Part shown: positions 18,259-26,109 of the stretch, one piece after another
Layout of the letters: every line of letters begins with the position of its first letter
Position numbering within the stretch: position 1 is the stretch's first letter
Origin: UBA4732 sp002404095
GTDB lineage: Bacteria > Planctomycetota > Planctomycetia > Gemmatales > Gemmataceae
DNA length: 64,000 nucleotides
Assembly: GCA_036783645.1 (NCBI GenBank)
Contig: DAIPWT010000015.1
Coordinates: forward strand, 1-64,000
Direction of reading: 5' to 3'
The notes under the pieces: model-generated
Told to the model about the DNA's origin: nothing
The model's database searches: none
Seen by the model: only the letters and a program-made list of their open reading frames with translations
Program-made: the position numbers and the translations under genes

Positions 18259-18474
18259 TTAGACCACCTGCAAGGTCTGCGTACCGACGAATTGAGACTC
18301 CAGCTTGGGATCACCGTCTTCGAGCAGCATTCCGATCACTTCCGTCAAGTTTCGCTGCAACTCGTCCAGCGTTTCCCCCTGGGAATGGGCGCCCGGGAAA
18401 CCAGGAACGTAGCCAACGAACAGGCCGGTATTGGGACACTGTTCGATCACCGCTGTGAATGTTCGCATATACAC
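18259..18474 (-). CDS. hicB: HicB-family antitoxin
   Basis: The predicted protein has 71 residues, a short HicB with the degenerate RNase-H-like fold: FTAVIEQCPNTGLFVGYVPGFPGAHSQGETLDELQRNLTEVIGMLLE contains the typical GxxVPxFPGxxxxGxTxxEAxxN pattern. It lacks a clear C-terminal DNA-binding domain. It neutralises the adjacent HicA. The pair lies just behind a decayed ParE-type toxin gene. Confidence 0.92.
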   Translation of the reverse strand: MYMRTFTAVIEQCPNTGLFVGYVPGFPGAHSQGETLDELQRNLTEVIGMLLEDGDPKLESQFVGTQTLQVV

Positions 18475-18489
18475 CTCAAGGATTTCATG

Positions 18490-18606
18490 TCACTGGGCTT
18501 TCAGATGCCATTGCGATTGAATGCGGCGCCGGCTCCGCCGTGCATACCAGACCAAGGCCGCCCGGTACTCGGCAAGGGCGTCCGAGTGGAAGAACACATT
18601 AGCCAT
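18490..18606 (-). pseudogene. Truncated ParE/RelE-type toxin gene
   Basis: Only 38 codons remain. MANVFFHSDALAEYRAALVWYARRS is the usual N-terminus of a ParE/RelE toxin of about 95 residues, and then the frame runs into unrelated sequence and stops. The start overlaps the upstream antitoxin gene by 8 bases, so the operon structure is intact. The break lies only about 15-35 bases from the HicB start, which suggests that gain of the HicBA pair or a deletion removed the toxin's C-terminal catalytic half. Confidence 0.72.
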
Positions 18607-18853
18607 GAGGGGTCTTCTCGTCCTCGGCGACCGCCTCCCATCCAAGGCGGCGCACCTCGTTCCACGGGATCGGGGCGACTTCCCCCGCCTCAATTTGCGC
18701 TGACCTTCGCTTCAATTCGGCCCGCCAAGCCGGGTGCAGCTGCGAAGGCACGTCTGGCGACAGAGTGCCCAGGAGGCGGTCGGCGAGTTCGACTCGTTCC
18801 TCCTCCGGAAGCGCCAGGGCGGCTTGATAGAGGGTTTCCAAAGCAGGTGACAT
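18599..18853 (-). CDS. Addiction-module antitoxin (PF09720-type)
   Basis: The predicted protein has 84 residues: LYQAALALPEEERVELADRLLGTL, then WRAELKRRSAQIEAGEVAPIPWNEVRR. This is the common 'unstable antitoxin' layout, with a leucine-rich N-terminal dimerisation helix and a C-terminal R-x2-E-x-G-x-V-x3-[PS]W-x-EV segment that wraps the toxin. Its cognate toxin (18490-18606) is truncated, so this is an orphan antitoxin that may still regulate its promoter or protect against related toxins. Confidence 0.88.
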   Translation of the reverse strand: MSPALETLYQAALALPEEERVELADRLLGTLSPDVPSQLHPAWRAELKRRSAQIEAGEVAPIPWNEVRRLGWEAVAEDEKTPHG

Positions 18854-18883
18854 AAGAGAGTTCCTCTTGATCCATCCTCCCGT

Positions 18884-21565
18884 TCACATCCCTAAAATCT
18901 TCCCCATCCGTTCCGATTCATCGTCTTTCTTTTGCCCGCGCAGCGCCTTCTGCAAATCCTCGCGGGCCTCCTTGTCGCGCACGTCGATTTCCAGCGACTC
19001 GCGGGCGTACTTCTCGGCCTCCCCGAACTGGTCCTTTTCCAGCAGCAGCCGGGTTAGCTGCTTGCGGTGGTCGAGATCGTCGGCGTCGGTCGGGACCAAC
19101 TCCTTCAAGACGGCGATCTGCTTGTCCTTATCGCCGGTCTGAGCGTAGACCTTGGCAAGCTGCGCCAGCCATTCGCTCTCATATGGCTGCGCCTTGCGGC
19201 CCAGCTCGCACAACTCCCCTGCCTTGGCGAACTCGCCGGCGTCGTAATCCATTTTCGCCAGCGCCAGCAATACCTTCAGGTCGGGGTCGCTCTTATCCAG
19301 GGCCGATTCCAGCAATTCTCGCTCCTGTTTGTCGTCGCCGGCCAGGTGGGCCAACCGCGACATCACATACGACGCGCGCGGCTGCGTCTTTTTCTTGTCC
19401 AACACTTCTTGGGCGAGCTTGCGGGCCTCCGTACTCTCGCGGCGGTTGAGGTACGCCTCCGCCAATTCCGCCGCCGCGTCCAGGTCGGCCGGCTTCTTCT
19501 CGTGGTCGTCCTTGAGCTGCGCGAACGTCCGCGTTTTCGCCGCGGGCTTGCCGCCGAGCGCCTTGACCGTCTCGTCGAGATACGCCCGATAGCCCTTCTC
19601 GAAGGCCGGCTTGCCCACGCCGCAGGCGCGCGTCAGGGCGTCGGCCGTATCCAGACCATTGTGATAGGCTTCGAGCAAGCGGGCCACGGAATCGGCGCCG
19701 AATTTCGCCTTCATGTAGTTCACATAGAGCTGACTCTGCGCGTAGGCCATCGTCCAGTCGTCCGGCGTCCGCGGCCGGATGAAGCCGAGGTCGATGTTGT
19801 CGAGGTCCATCAATTCGTCTTTCGGCACACGGGCCAGCAGCAACTCGTTCCATTTTTGCGGCCGGGGATAGCCTTCGTTGTTGACGGCCAAGCCCTCCGT
19901 CAACCAGTGCGGCGTGAGGAAACTGGTCTGTTCCAGATTGAAAACGTGGACCATTTCGTGGCGCAGGACGCGGCCCCAGTTATAAGGCTTGCTTAGGCCT
20001 TTGCCGTTGGGCGAGGCCATGGCGAACATGCGGCCGGTGGTGGCGCCGACCGTGTGCAGGTCCGGCAGGGCGACGACGCGGCCGCTGAACATCTCGTGGT
20101 TGTTGAACACCTCGATCAGGATCGGCCCGTCGATCTTGTACTGGAACTTCTCGGACAGGTCGGCGTAGATCATTTCCAGGTAGTCGGCCATGAAATGGGC
20201 CAAAACGCCGTCGTTCTTCGGGTCATAGCGCACCACGAAATGCTCGGTCTTGAGCGTGTCGTAGCCCTTGAGGTGCTTGAGCACTTTGCGCATGTTGGCG
20301 ACGCGGATGTTGAACTTGTCGGCCTCGAGAGCCTTGTCGAGCAGGGCGGCGCCTTCCTCCTCGCGCCCCAGGCGCATGTACAGAAGGCCCAGCGTACCGG
20401 CCGGCCCCGGCAGCATCGGTTGCAATTCCGCCGCTTTTTTGTAGCAAATCTCGGCGTCGGCGTAACGACGCTGATCTTCGAGGCGTTGGCCGAGGTCGAA
20501 GTAGAAGACGGCCGGCTTCGGGTTGTTGGCCTCGGCCGTCTTGACGACGGCGGCGTAAGCGTCCTTACTCTTCTTGACTTCAAAGCAAACGGCTTTACGA
20601 GCAAGGGAGTGTTCATCGCGCGGGTTGACCGCGAGCGCCTTTTCGGCGTCGGCCAAGGCGGCGTCCACGTCGCCGCCGGAGAGCTGCACGTCGGACTTGA
20701 GGAGCAGGGCGCCGGGCAGCCGGGGGTTGATCTTGAGCGCTTGATCCGCGAAGCCGTCGGCTTGTTTGATCTCCAGTTTCTGAAGCGCCGCCACGCCCTT
20801 GCCAACCAACGCCTCGGCGGCCCGTGGATTGATGGCGAGCGCCTTGTCGAAAGAGTCCAGCGCTTCGGGTTGGTTGTACTTCTCCAGCAGCAGCGCCCCG
20901 GCTTGATACTCGGCCTGCCACAACGGTTCCTTGGCTTTTTGCGCTTCCTTCTCGGCATCGACGTAGAGCGTCTGAAGGATGAAGGTGAATTGCTCGGAAA
21001 GGTTGTGCCAACGGGCGTTTTCACTGCCAGCGAGGCCGATCAATAATAGTTCTTGCGGATCTTTGATGTCGTTATCATTGTTGCTGCGTTCGGTGTAAGT
21101 GCGGACGAACCAGCGAAACTCCTTGTCGGCGCCGGCGATGTCGCCGCGGTCGCGGTGGACTTCAGCACGCACCCAACGGCCGACGAAGTGGGCCGGCTCT
21201 TCCGGCTTGGAGGCGTCCACGGCCGCGTCGGCGGCTTTCTCGGCGTCGTCCCAACGGCCGCGCAGATAGAGAAGCTCAGCCCGACGCGCCAGCAACGGCG
21301 CCTCCTTCGGTGCGTCTTTAAGAGCGGCGTCCACTACGTCGAGTGCCTTGTCGTATTCGCCGACGCTTTCCAGGGCGCGGCTTTGACCGACGACCGCTTC
21401 CGTGGTGAGCTTGGCGTCTTTGGCGAGGTCTTGGTAGAGGGCGAGGCTCTCTTCGTAGTTGCCCTTGAGCCAGCGGAGACGGGCGTCCTTCAGCGACGGA
21501 GCGTCGGCGCCGACGCAGGCCAAGGCGCTGGCGATCAGCAGGGCGGCGCGGAAATGCTTATTCAT
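18884..21565 (-). CDS. Secreted TPR protein with a peptidase MA-like metallopeptidase domain
   Basis: The predicted protein has 893 residues from the ATG at 21565, with a signal peptide (ALLIASALACVGA). Residues 25-440 are tandem TPR-like repeats (for example AEALVGKGVAALQKLEIKQA). Residues about 450-690 hold the peptidase MA-like domain with the zinc motif HEMVH at 536-540, followed by HWLTEGLAV, whose Glu is a likely third ligand. More TPR repeats form the C-terminus. The order TPR-peptidase-TPR is common in planctomycetes. A role in periplasmic or surface protein turnover is inferred. Long opposite-strand ORFs here are shadows of high GC. Confidence 0.88.
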   Translation of the reverse strand: MNKHFRAALLIASALACVGADAPSLKDARLRWLKGNYEESLALYQDLAKDAKLTTEAVVGQSRALESVGEYDKALDVVDAALKDAPKEAPLLARRAELLYLRGRWDDAEKAADAAVDASKPEEPAHFVGRWVRAEVHRDRGDIAGADKEFRWFVRTYTERSNNDNDIKDPQELLLIGLAGSENARWHNLSEQFTFILQTLYVDAEKEAQKAKEPLWQAEYQAGALLLEKYNQPEALDSFDKALAINPRAAEALVGKGVAALQKLEIKQADGFADQALKINPRLPGALLLKSDVQLSGGDVDAALADAEKALAVNPRDEHSLARKAVCFEVKKSKDAYAAVVKTAEANNPKPAVFYFDLGQRLEDQRRYADAEICYKKAAELQPMLPGPAGTLGLLYMRLGREEEGAALLDKALEADKFNIRVANMRKVLKHLKGYDTLKTEHFVVRYDPKNDGVLAHFMADYLEMIYADLSEKFQYKIDGPILIEVFNNHEMFSGRVVALPDLHTVGATTGRMFAMASPNGKGLSKPYNWGRVLRHEMVHVFNLEQTSFLTPHWLTEGLAVNNEGYPRPQKWNELLLARVPKDELMDLDNIDLGFIRPRTPDDWTMAYAQSQLYVNYMKAKFGADSVARLLEAYHNGLDTADALTRACGVGKPAFEKGYRAYLDETVKALGGKPAAKTRTFAQLKDDHEKKPADLDAAAELAEAYLNRRESTEARKLAQEVLDKKKTQPRASYVMSRLAHLAGDDKQERELLESALDKSDPDLKVLLALAKMDYDAGEFAKAGELCELGRKAQPYESEWLAQLAKVYAQTGDKDKQIAVLKELVPTDADDLDHRKQLTRLLLEKDQFGEAEKYARESLEIDVRDKEAREDLQKALRGQKKDDESERMGKILGM

Positions 21566-21644
21566 CGGTGAGACGTTCCTGAAAGGCCGGTAATGGTATG
21601 AAATTACCTTACCGGCCGGGCGGACGGAACGCAAGGAAAGGGTT

Positions 21645-21708
21645 AACCAGCCGCGAGCGCGAGCGAGCGGGTTCACAGAACTCCGCTCGCTCGCGCTCGC
21701 GGCTGGTT
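21645..21708. repeat. Perfect 26-bp inverted repeat at the purN stop
   Basis: The arms 21645-21670 and 21683-21708 are exact complements around a 12-base loop. The outer end reads AACCAGCCGCGAG. The arm overlaps the purN stop codon (TAA on the minus strand at 21707-21709). It belongs to the AGCCGCG-ended palindromes that recur in this window. Confidence 0.9.
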
Positions 21709-22339
21709 AGGAGTCCGCTTGAAGAATACGCACGCGCCGCCCCTCAATGCGCAGCCGTCCCTCCGCGAACAAGCGCACCACCTCCGGATATACCTCGCAT
21801 TCCTGCGTAAAGACCCGCGCGGCGAGCGTTTCCACCGTGTCGTCGTCGTTTACCGGCACGACGCGCTGGGCCACAATGGGGCCGTGGTCGTATTCGTCGT
21901 CCACGAAATGGACCGTGCAGCCGCTCACCTTGACGCCGGCCTCCAACACGGCTTGATGCACATGCTCGCCGTGGAAGCCCTTGCCGCAGAAAGCGGGAAT
22001 GAGGGACGGATGGATGTTCAGGATACGGCCGCGGTAGTCTTCAGGGATCGGCAATAGCGCCAAAAAGCCTCCCAAACATACGAGATCAACCCCCACGGCG
22101 CGGCAAGGGTCGAAGAGGCGACGGCTGAACTCCTCGCGCGACGGGCAGGCTCTACGCTCCGCGACGGCCGTAGGGACGCCAGCGTGTTCGGCGCGCAGGA
22201 GGCCGAACGCCTGCGGATTGCTGGAAACGACCTGGACCACGCGCGCCGGCATTCGGCCGTCGGCGGCGTGGTCCAGGAAATTTTGCAGAGTCGTGCCGCC
22301 GCCGCTGAGGAACACGGCGAGGCGGAGCGGTCGGTTCAT
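21707..22339 (-). CDS. purN: Phosphoribosylglycinamide formyltransferase
   Basis: The predicted protein has 210 residues from the ATG at 22339 (MNRPLRLAVFLSGGGTTLQNF). It transfers a formyl group from 10-formyl-tetrahydrofolate to GAR in purine synthesis. The SGGGTTLQNF phosphate loop, the ILNIHPSLIPAF motif with the catalytic Asn-His, and the GCTVHFVDDEYDHGPIVAQ motif with the catalytic Asp are all present. A second ATG six codons upstream is less likely because the conserved start follows directly. The stop codon lies in a long palindrome. Confidence 0.95.
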   Translation of the reverse strand: MNRPLRLAVFLSGGGTTLQNFLDHAADGRMPARVVQVVSSNPQAFGLLRAEHAGVPTAVAERRACPSREEFSRRLFDPCRAVGVDLVCLGGFLALLPIPEDYRGRILNIHPSLIPAFCGKGFHGEHVHQAVLEAGVKVSGCTVHFVDDEYDHGPIVAQRVVPVNDDDTVETLAARVFTQECEVYPEVVRLFAEGRLRIEGRRVRILQADS

Positions 22340-22414
22340 GTCGTCCCTTTCGATCAACGCGGGGCGTCTGCCGTCTCAGCATAGAAGACGGAGCGTCGAT
22401 GCGAAAAGGCGGTT

Positions 22415-24028
22415 CTACCTTTTGTTGTCAGGCCCACTGTAAGTGCCATTGGGAGAACCGGACGCATGTGGCTTCTTGGGCGCCGGTATATCTGTCGGCC
22501 CCTGTAGCAGGTGGATGAACTCGCCGATGGCTTTCTGCGCATCCGGCGTTGTCGTGACAACGAGGTTTTCGCCTTCGCTCTTGGTTTCCAGGATCGCGGT
22601 CTTCACGTTGTCTTTGAGGAACGTGGCGAGCGCATCGGTCGCGGCGGGTTTGAGTTTGTAAGAAACGCGCGAAACGCGCGTCAGGGTGATGACCTCCGTG
22701 AAGTATTCGATGCTATCACCATACCGCGTATAGCCCGGTATGGGCGCACCTGGAACCGGCGCGATTGCCGCCTGCCCCCGTAATTGCTGCATTTCCTTCA
22801 GAAGCTGCTGAACTTGGTGTTCCAACTCCTTGAGTTTTCGTTCCCGTAGGACTGAGTCTTTAATGGCGTTGGAGCCAGGGGCAGCGGGCTGCGAAGGGAT
22901 AGTAGGCAGGTGAGCGGTGGCCTGTGTCGGAGGACTAGACGGTTCACCCGCGACCTCTTTAGGAGACATCGGCGCGGCTGGCTGAGGCGCCGTCTTGTCC
23001 TCACCCAGCGTCCACGCCGGCAACGCCAGCAGGCCCAGCGCGATCGCGCCCGCCAGCCCGACCCACGACAACCGGCGCGAAGCCGGTCCACGCATAATCA
23101 TGACCAGTCTCCTTTCGAGATCGCGGCGCCCGCCGGCCGCCCCCAACGCGGGGACGGCGACGGCCGCGGACATTCGTTGTGATACTTCCAACAACGCCTC
23201 GGCGTAGGCCCGCCGTGCGTCGGGCACAGCGCCAACGACCCAGGCGTCGCACGCCAACTCGGCCTCTTGGCCCAGGCGACGGCGCACCCACCAAAACAGC
23301 GGGTGCCACCACCAGACGCATCCGCCGGCCAGCAGCAGCCAGCCGACCCAATGGTCGCGCCGTCGAAGGTGCGCCAACTCGTGCAACAGCACCGCGCGAC
23401 AACCGGGCGCCGACAGACGATCTTCCAGACCCGGCGGCCAGATCAGCCGCGGCACGCCGAAACACCATACCATCGGCGACGCCACGCCCGGCAGAACGAT
23501 TAGTCGAGGCGGCCGTATGCCCATCGCGCCGGCCAAGTCGCGGACCAATGCTTCCAGCCCGTCGGGCGCCGACGTGCCTCTCATAAGCCGCCGACGCCAA
23601 CGTAAGATGCGCGTTGCTTGTAATGATGCGAACAGAATGCCGCCGGCCAGCCACGTCCAGCCCGCCGTCGCTGGCAACCAGTTCCATGAGAAGGAAGGCG
23701 CGGCCGGTCGCGCTTCTACGGGCGGCGCTTCTATCACCTCCAGCTCAGGTCCGAAATCCGGCGGCATGTCAATGATAACCGTGCGAACGTCGCCAATCGG
23801 AGGCGCGGCCGGCGCGGTCGTTGTCGGCAACGCCGCGGCAGGCGCCGGGCCGTAACTCGGCAGCGCCCATGGCCAATACACGACCGGCGGCGTCAGGAAT
23901 TTGACTACCACGACCAGCCAGAGCAGATGACGCGCGGCCGGGCCGAGGCGAAACCATCGGCTTGCCGTGAGCACGACGCCCGCCAGCGCGGCGGTTGTGA
24001 CCGTATGGACGATCAGCCACTGGAACAT
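22415..24028 (-). CDS. BlaR1/MecR1-like M56 family peptidase
   Basis: The predicted protein has 537 residues. Several N-terminal membrane helices precede the zinc-peptidase motif HELAHLRRRDH (HELAH at residues 216-220), with the third ligand in GQEAELACDAWVV. A further membrane helix (LSWVGLAGAIALGLLALP) leads into an extracytoplasmic Pro-rich, coiled region. It lacks the penicillin-binding sensor domain of true BlaR1, so the signal sensed is unknown. It is encoded 2 bases after the BlaI-type repressor and is expected to relieve its repression by proteolysis. Confidence 0.9.
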   Translation of the reverse strand: MFQWLIVHTVTTAALAGVVLTASRWFRLGPAARHLLWLVVVVKFLTPPVVYWPWALPSYGPAPAAALPTTTAPAAPPIGDVRTVIIDMPPDFGPELEVIEAPPVEARPAAPSFSWNWLPATAGWTWLAGGILFASLQATRILRWRRRLMRGTSAPDGLEALVRDLAGAMGIRPPRLIVLPGVASPMVWCFGVPRLIWPPGLEDRLSAPGCRAVLLHELAHLRRRDHWVGWLLLAGGCVWWWHPLFWWVRRRLGQEAELACDAWVVGAVPDARRAYAEALLEVSQRMSAAVAVPALGAAGGRRDLERRLVMIMRGPASRRLSWVGLAGAIALGLLALPAWTLGEDKTAPQPAAPMSPKEVAGEPSSPPTQATAHLPTIPSQPAAPGSNAIKDSVLRERKLKELEHQVQQLLKEMQQLRGQAAIAPVPGAPIPGYTRYGDSIEYFTEVITLTRVSRVSYKLKPAATDALATFLKDNVKTAILETKSEGENLVVTTTPDAQKAIGEFIHLLQGPTDIPAPKKPHASGSPNGTYSGPDNKR

Positions 24029-24030
24029 GG

Positions 24031-24438
24031 TTATCTCCGACGCCGGCCCGTTGCGACGGGCGGGTCCAGCTGGTCGAGCAGGCGACGCAGGTGTTGCACG
24101 TCTTCGTTGGTGAGTCGGCCGTCCTCCACCAGCGCCAACAACATCGGCGAAGCCGTGCCCCCGCAGAGTTGGTCGGCCAAGTCGCGCAGCCGCCGGCTCA
24201 CCAGAGCGTCGCGCGACACCGTCGCCTGATAGACATGGGCCGCGCCGGCTCGGTCGCTGGCGACGTAGCCCTTAGCCTCCAGCCGTTGCAACAGCGTCTG
24301 CACCGTGGTGTAAGCCCAGCGCCGGCCGAGCCGCTGCAACGCCGCGTTGAGCGCGCGCACCGTACACGGGCCGACGTCCCATAACGTCTTCAGGACTTCC
24401 AATTCGGATTCGCTTACGGACGCCTGACGCTCTTGCAC
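24031..24438 (-). CDS. BlaI/MecI-family transcriptional repressor
   Basis: The predicted protein has 135 residues from a GTG at 24438. It shows the penicillinase-repressor winged helix: SESELEVLKTLWDVGPCTVRALNAAL, then RWAYTTVQTLLQRLEAKGYVASDR, where TTVQTLLQRLEAKG is the DNA-recognition helix, then a C-terminal dimerisation and protease-sensitive region. It very likely represses its own operon through the dyad at 24471-24496, which sits in the promoter. Confidence 0.93.
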   Translation of the reverse strand: MQERQASVSESELEVLKTLWDVGPCTVRALNAALQRLGRRWAYTTVQTLLQRLEAKGYVASDRAGAAHVYQATVSRDALVSRRLRDLADQLCGGTASPMLLALVEDGRLTNEDVQHLRRLLDQLDPPVATGRRRR

Positions 24439-24470
24439 CGGCTTACTCCCATAGGCTGTAGCACGATGGC

Positions 24471-24501
24471 TATCCTACTACAGACTGTAGGAGATAGTCA
24501 A
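24471..24501 (-). promoter_or_regulatory. BlaI-type promoter and operator
   Basis: On the minus strand TTGACT (24501-24496) and TAGGAT (24477-24472) form a -35/-10 pair with an 18-base spacer. The spacer holds a dyad centred on CTACAGTCTGTAG, matching the TACA-n-TGTA core of BlaI/MecI operators. Imperfect symmetry extends over 24471-24496. The dyad lies 33-58 bases upstream of the repressor's GTG start, as expected for autoregulation. Confidence 0.75.
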
Positions 24502-24517
24502 GCGTTTTTTTTATGGG

Positions 24518-24606
24518 GGGCCGCTCGCTCCGCGAGCGGCTTTTTTCGACTCCATCCATTCTCCGGCAAGAATTCCCATCCAAGCCGCTCGCGGAGCGAG
24601 CGGCCC
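24518..24606. repeat. 25-bp inverted repeat, each arm itself a hairpin
   Basis: The arms 24518-24542 and 24582-24606 are exact complements around a 39-base loop. Within each arm GCCGCTCGC and GCGAGCGGC pair around TCC (or GGA). The left inner hairpin is followed by TTTTTT (24541-24546), so it looks like a rightward rho-independent terminator, although no rightward gene precedes it. It lies between the blaI promoter and the NYN gene. Confidence 0.85.
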
Positions 24607-24661
24607 ACCATATAATCCCTGACAGTGGTTCCAATATATTATTCCCTATTTAGGAGAGGTA

Positions 24662-26029
24662 ATGCGCTCTAAGGCGATCCTGCTAATTGACATGGAAAAC
24701 TTCTTCCTGGGCCGCGAGGAGAACGTCAACAACACGCCGACGCCGCACATCTATTCCTTTAAGGAAGATCTCGAAAGGCTATATAACTTCGCCGTGGACC
24801 TAGCCGGCGAACGCCGCCTTGCCGTCCGGCGTGCTTACGCCAACTTCAACGTCTGGCGTCCCATCAAGGAGGGCGGGCCGAAGGATTACTACCTGCAACC
24901 GCTGCCCAACCTGCTGATGGACAAGGGCATCGAGCCGGTACAGGTGTTCCGCTTTCCGGGCGGCGGCAACAAAAACGCCAGCGACATGCGCCTAGCCATG
25001 GACGCCACCGCCCTGCTCAACGACGATGCGAGCGGCGATCTTTTCATCCTCGTGACGGGCGACGCCGACTTCATCCCGGTGGTGCTGGAGCTGAAACGGC
25101 GCGGCGCCGAGGTGGCGGTCATCGGCGTAATGTGGCACACGAAGCCGGTCTTCCAGCGCTATTGCGACCGCTTTGAATTCTTTGAGGATCTGGTAGCGGC
25201 GCAAGAGATCGACGCCGACGGCGTGGCCGACCTGGCCCAAGTGCGCGACGCCTTGCAAGCGTTGTTGGTGCGGTCGCAGCCGATCAAGTTCGCGGCCGTC
25301 AAGCCGCTGCTGGGCCGGTCGCTCAACCACACTTTCGATCCCACAAGGTTTGATTGTCTCGACACCGGCGATTTCCTACGCCGCCACGGTCAGGAACTTG
25401 GCGTCGTCGTCCGCAAGGGCGAACACGATTGGGAAATCGTGCTGCCCTCGGCCGATCGCGCTGAGCCGTCGTTGGACTTTTCGCCTCCCGCGCCGGCCTT
25501 CAATGGGACGGCCGACTACCGCGACTTGTTGGAACGCGGCGCGCCGCGCGTCTACCTTGTGCCATTTGCCCAATGGCTGACGATCACGGAATGCCTATTC
25601 CGCCAGACGGTCGGCGATGGACCAGAACGGCCTATCGTCTACTATTACGATCTGCTGCGCACCGTAACGGCCGCGTGCGAGCAGAACGGCATGATCGACG
25701 CGGAGCGCCGCGTCAAGGCGGTGACGTTCCAGGTGTTCAAGGCCGGCTGCCTGTTATGTTCCGACGGGACAACGGCGCCGAGCCAGCGCGATTTCAACTG
25801 GGCGCGGCCGGCGCGGCTTGATCCCGGCTTGGTCAGCCTCGAAGAATTGCGACGGAGAACGCGAGGATTCATCGTGAGCTTGTTAATAGAGCGGCTGGAC
25901 GAGCGCGGCCTCGGGCGTCAGATCGACGCCGGCCGGCTGGCGGAATTGCTGTACGGGCCGGGACCAGGACCGGAACAGATTCAGGAGTTGCAAGAGTTAG
26001 CGGAGCGCATTACTGCCGCACAACCATAG
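24662..26029 (+). CDS. NYN-domain (PIN-like) ribonuclease-type protein
   Basis: The predicted protein has 455 residues, with an AGGAGAGGT ribosome-binding site. Residues 4-170 form a NYN domain: ILLIDMENFF with Asp10, ASDMRLAMDATALL, and ILVTGDADFIPVVLELKRRGAEV carry the acidic metal-binding residues of the PIN-like nuclease fold. Residues about 190-285 (ALQALLVRSQPIKFAAVKPLLG... GVVVRKGEHDWEIVLP) resemble an OST-HTH/LOTUS-type RNA-binding domain. Similar architecture is found in bacterial LabA/Limkain-like proteins. The C-terminal about 160 residues are not recognised. The stop codon TAG is the first bases of a 32-bp palindrome. Confidence 0.87.
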   Translation: MRSKAILLIDMENFFLGREENVNNTPTPHIYSFKEDLERLYNFAVDLAGERRLAVRRAYANFNVWRPIKEGGPKDYYLQPLPNLLMDKGIEPVQVFRFPGGGNKNASDMRLAMDATALLNDDASGDLFILVTGDADFIPVVLELKRRGAEVAVIGVMWHTKPVFQRYCDRFEFFEDLVAAQEIDADGVADLAQVRDALQALLVRSQPIKFAAVKPLLGRSLNHTFDPTRFDCLDTGDFLRRHGQELGVVVRKGEHDWEIVLPSADRAEPSLDFSPPAPAFNGTADYRDLLERGAPRVYLVPFAQWLTITECLFRQTVGDGPERPIVYYYDLLRTVTAACEQNGMIDAERRVKAVTFQVFKAGCLLCSDGTTAPSQRDFNWARPARLDPGLVSLEELRRRTRGFIVSLLIERLDERGLGRQIDAGRLAELLYGPGPGPEQIQELQELAERITAAQP

Positions 26030-26109
26030 GCGAGCCGGGAGCGTAAGCGACCGGAGTTGGATGCAGTCGCTGATAGAAACTCCGGTCGCTTACGCTCCCG
26101 GCTCGCCTA
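26027..26109. repeat. Perfect 32-bp inverted repeat holding the stop codons of two convergent genes
   Basis: The arms 26027-26058 and 26078-26109 are exact complements with a 19-base loop. The left arm starts with TAG, which is the stop of the NYN gene. The right arm, read leftward, encodes the last codons and TAA stop (26092-26090) of the DUF11 gene. The outer end reads GGCGAGCCGGGAGCG. Confidence 0.92.

Noticed and set aside
19067..21046. Long rightward ORFs (309 and 330 codons) opposite the TPR/peptidase gene
   Set aside because: They mirror the repeated codons of the TPR gene, and their Val/Gly/Arg/Leu-rich translations match no family.
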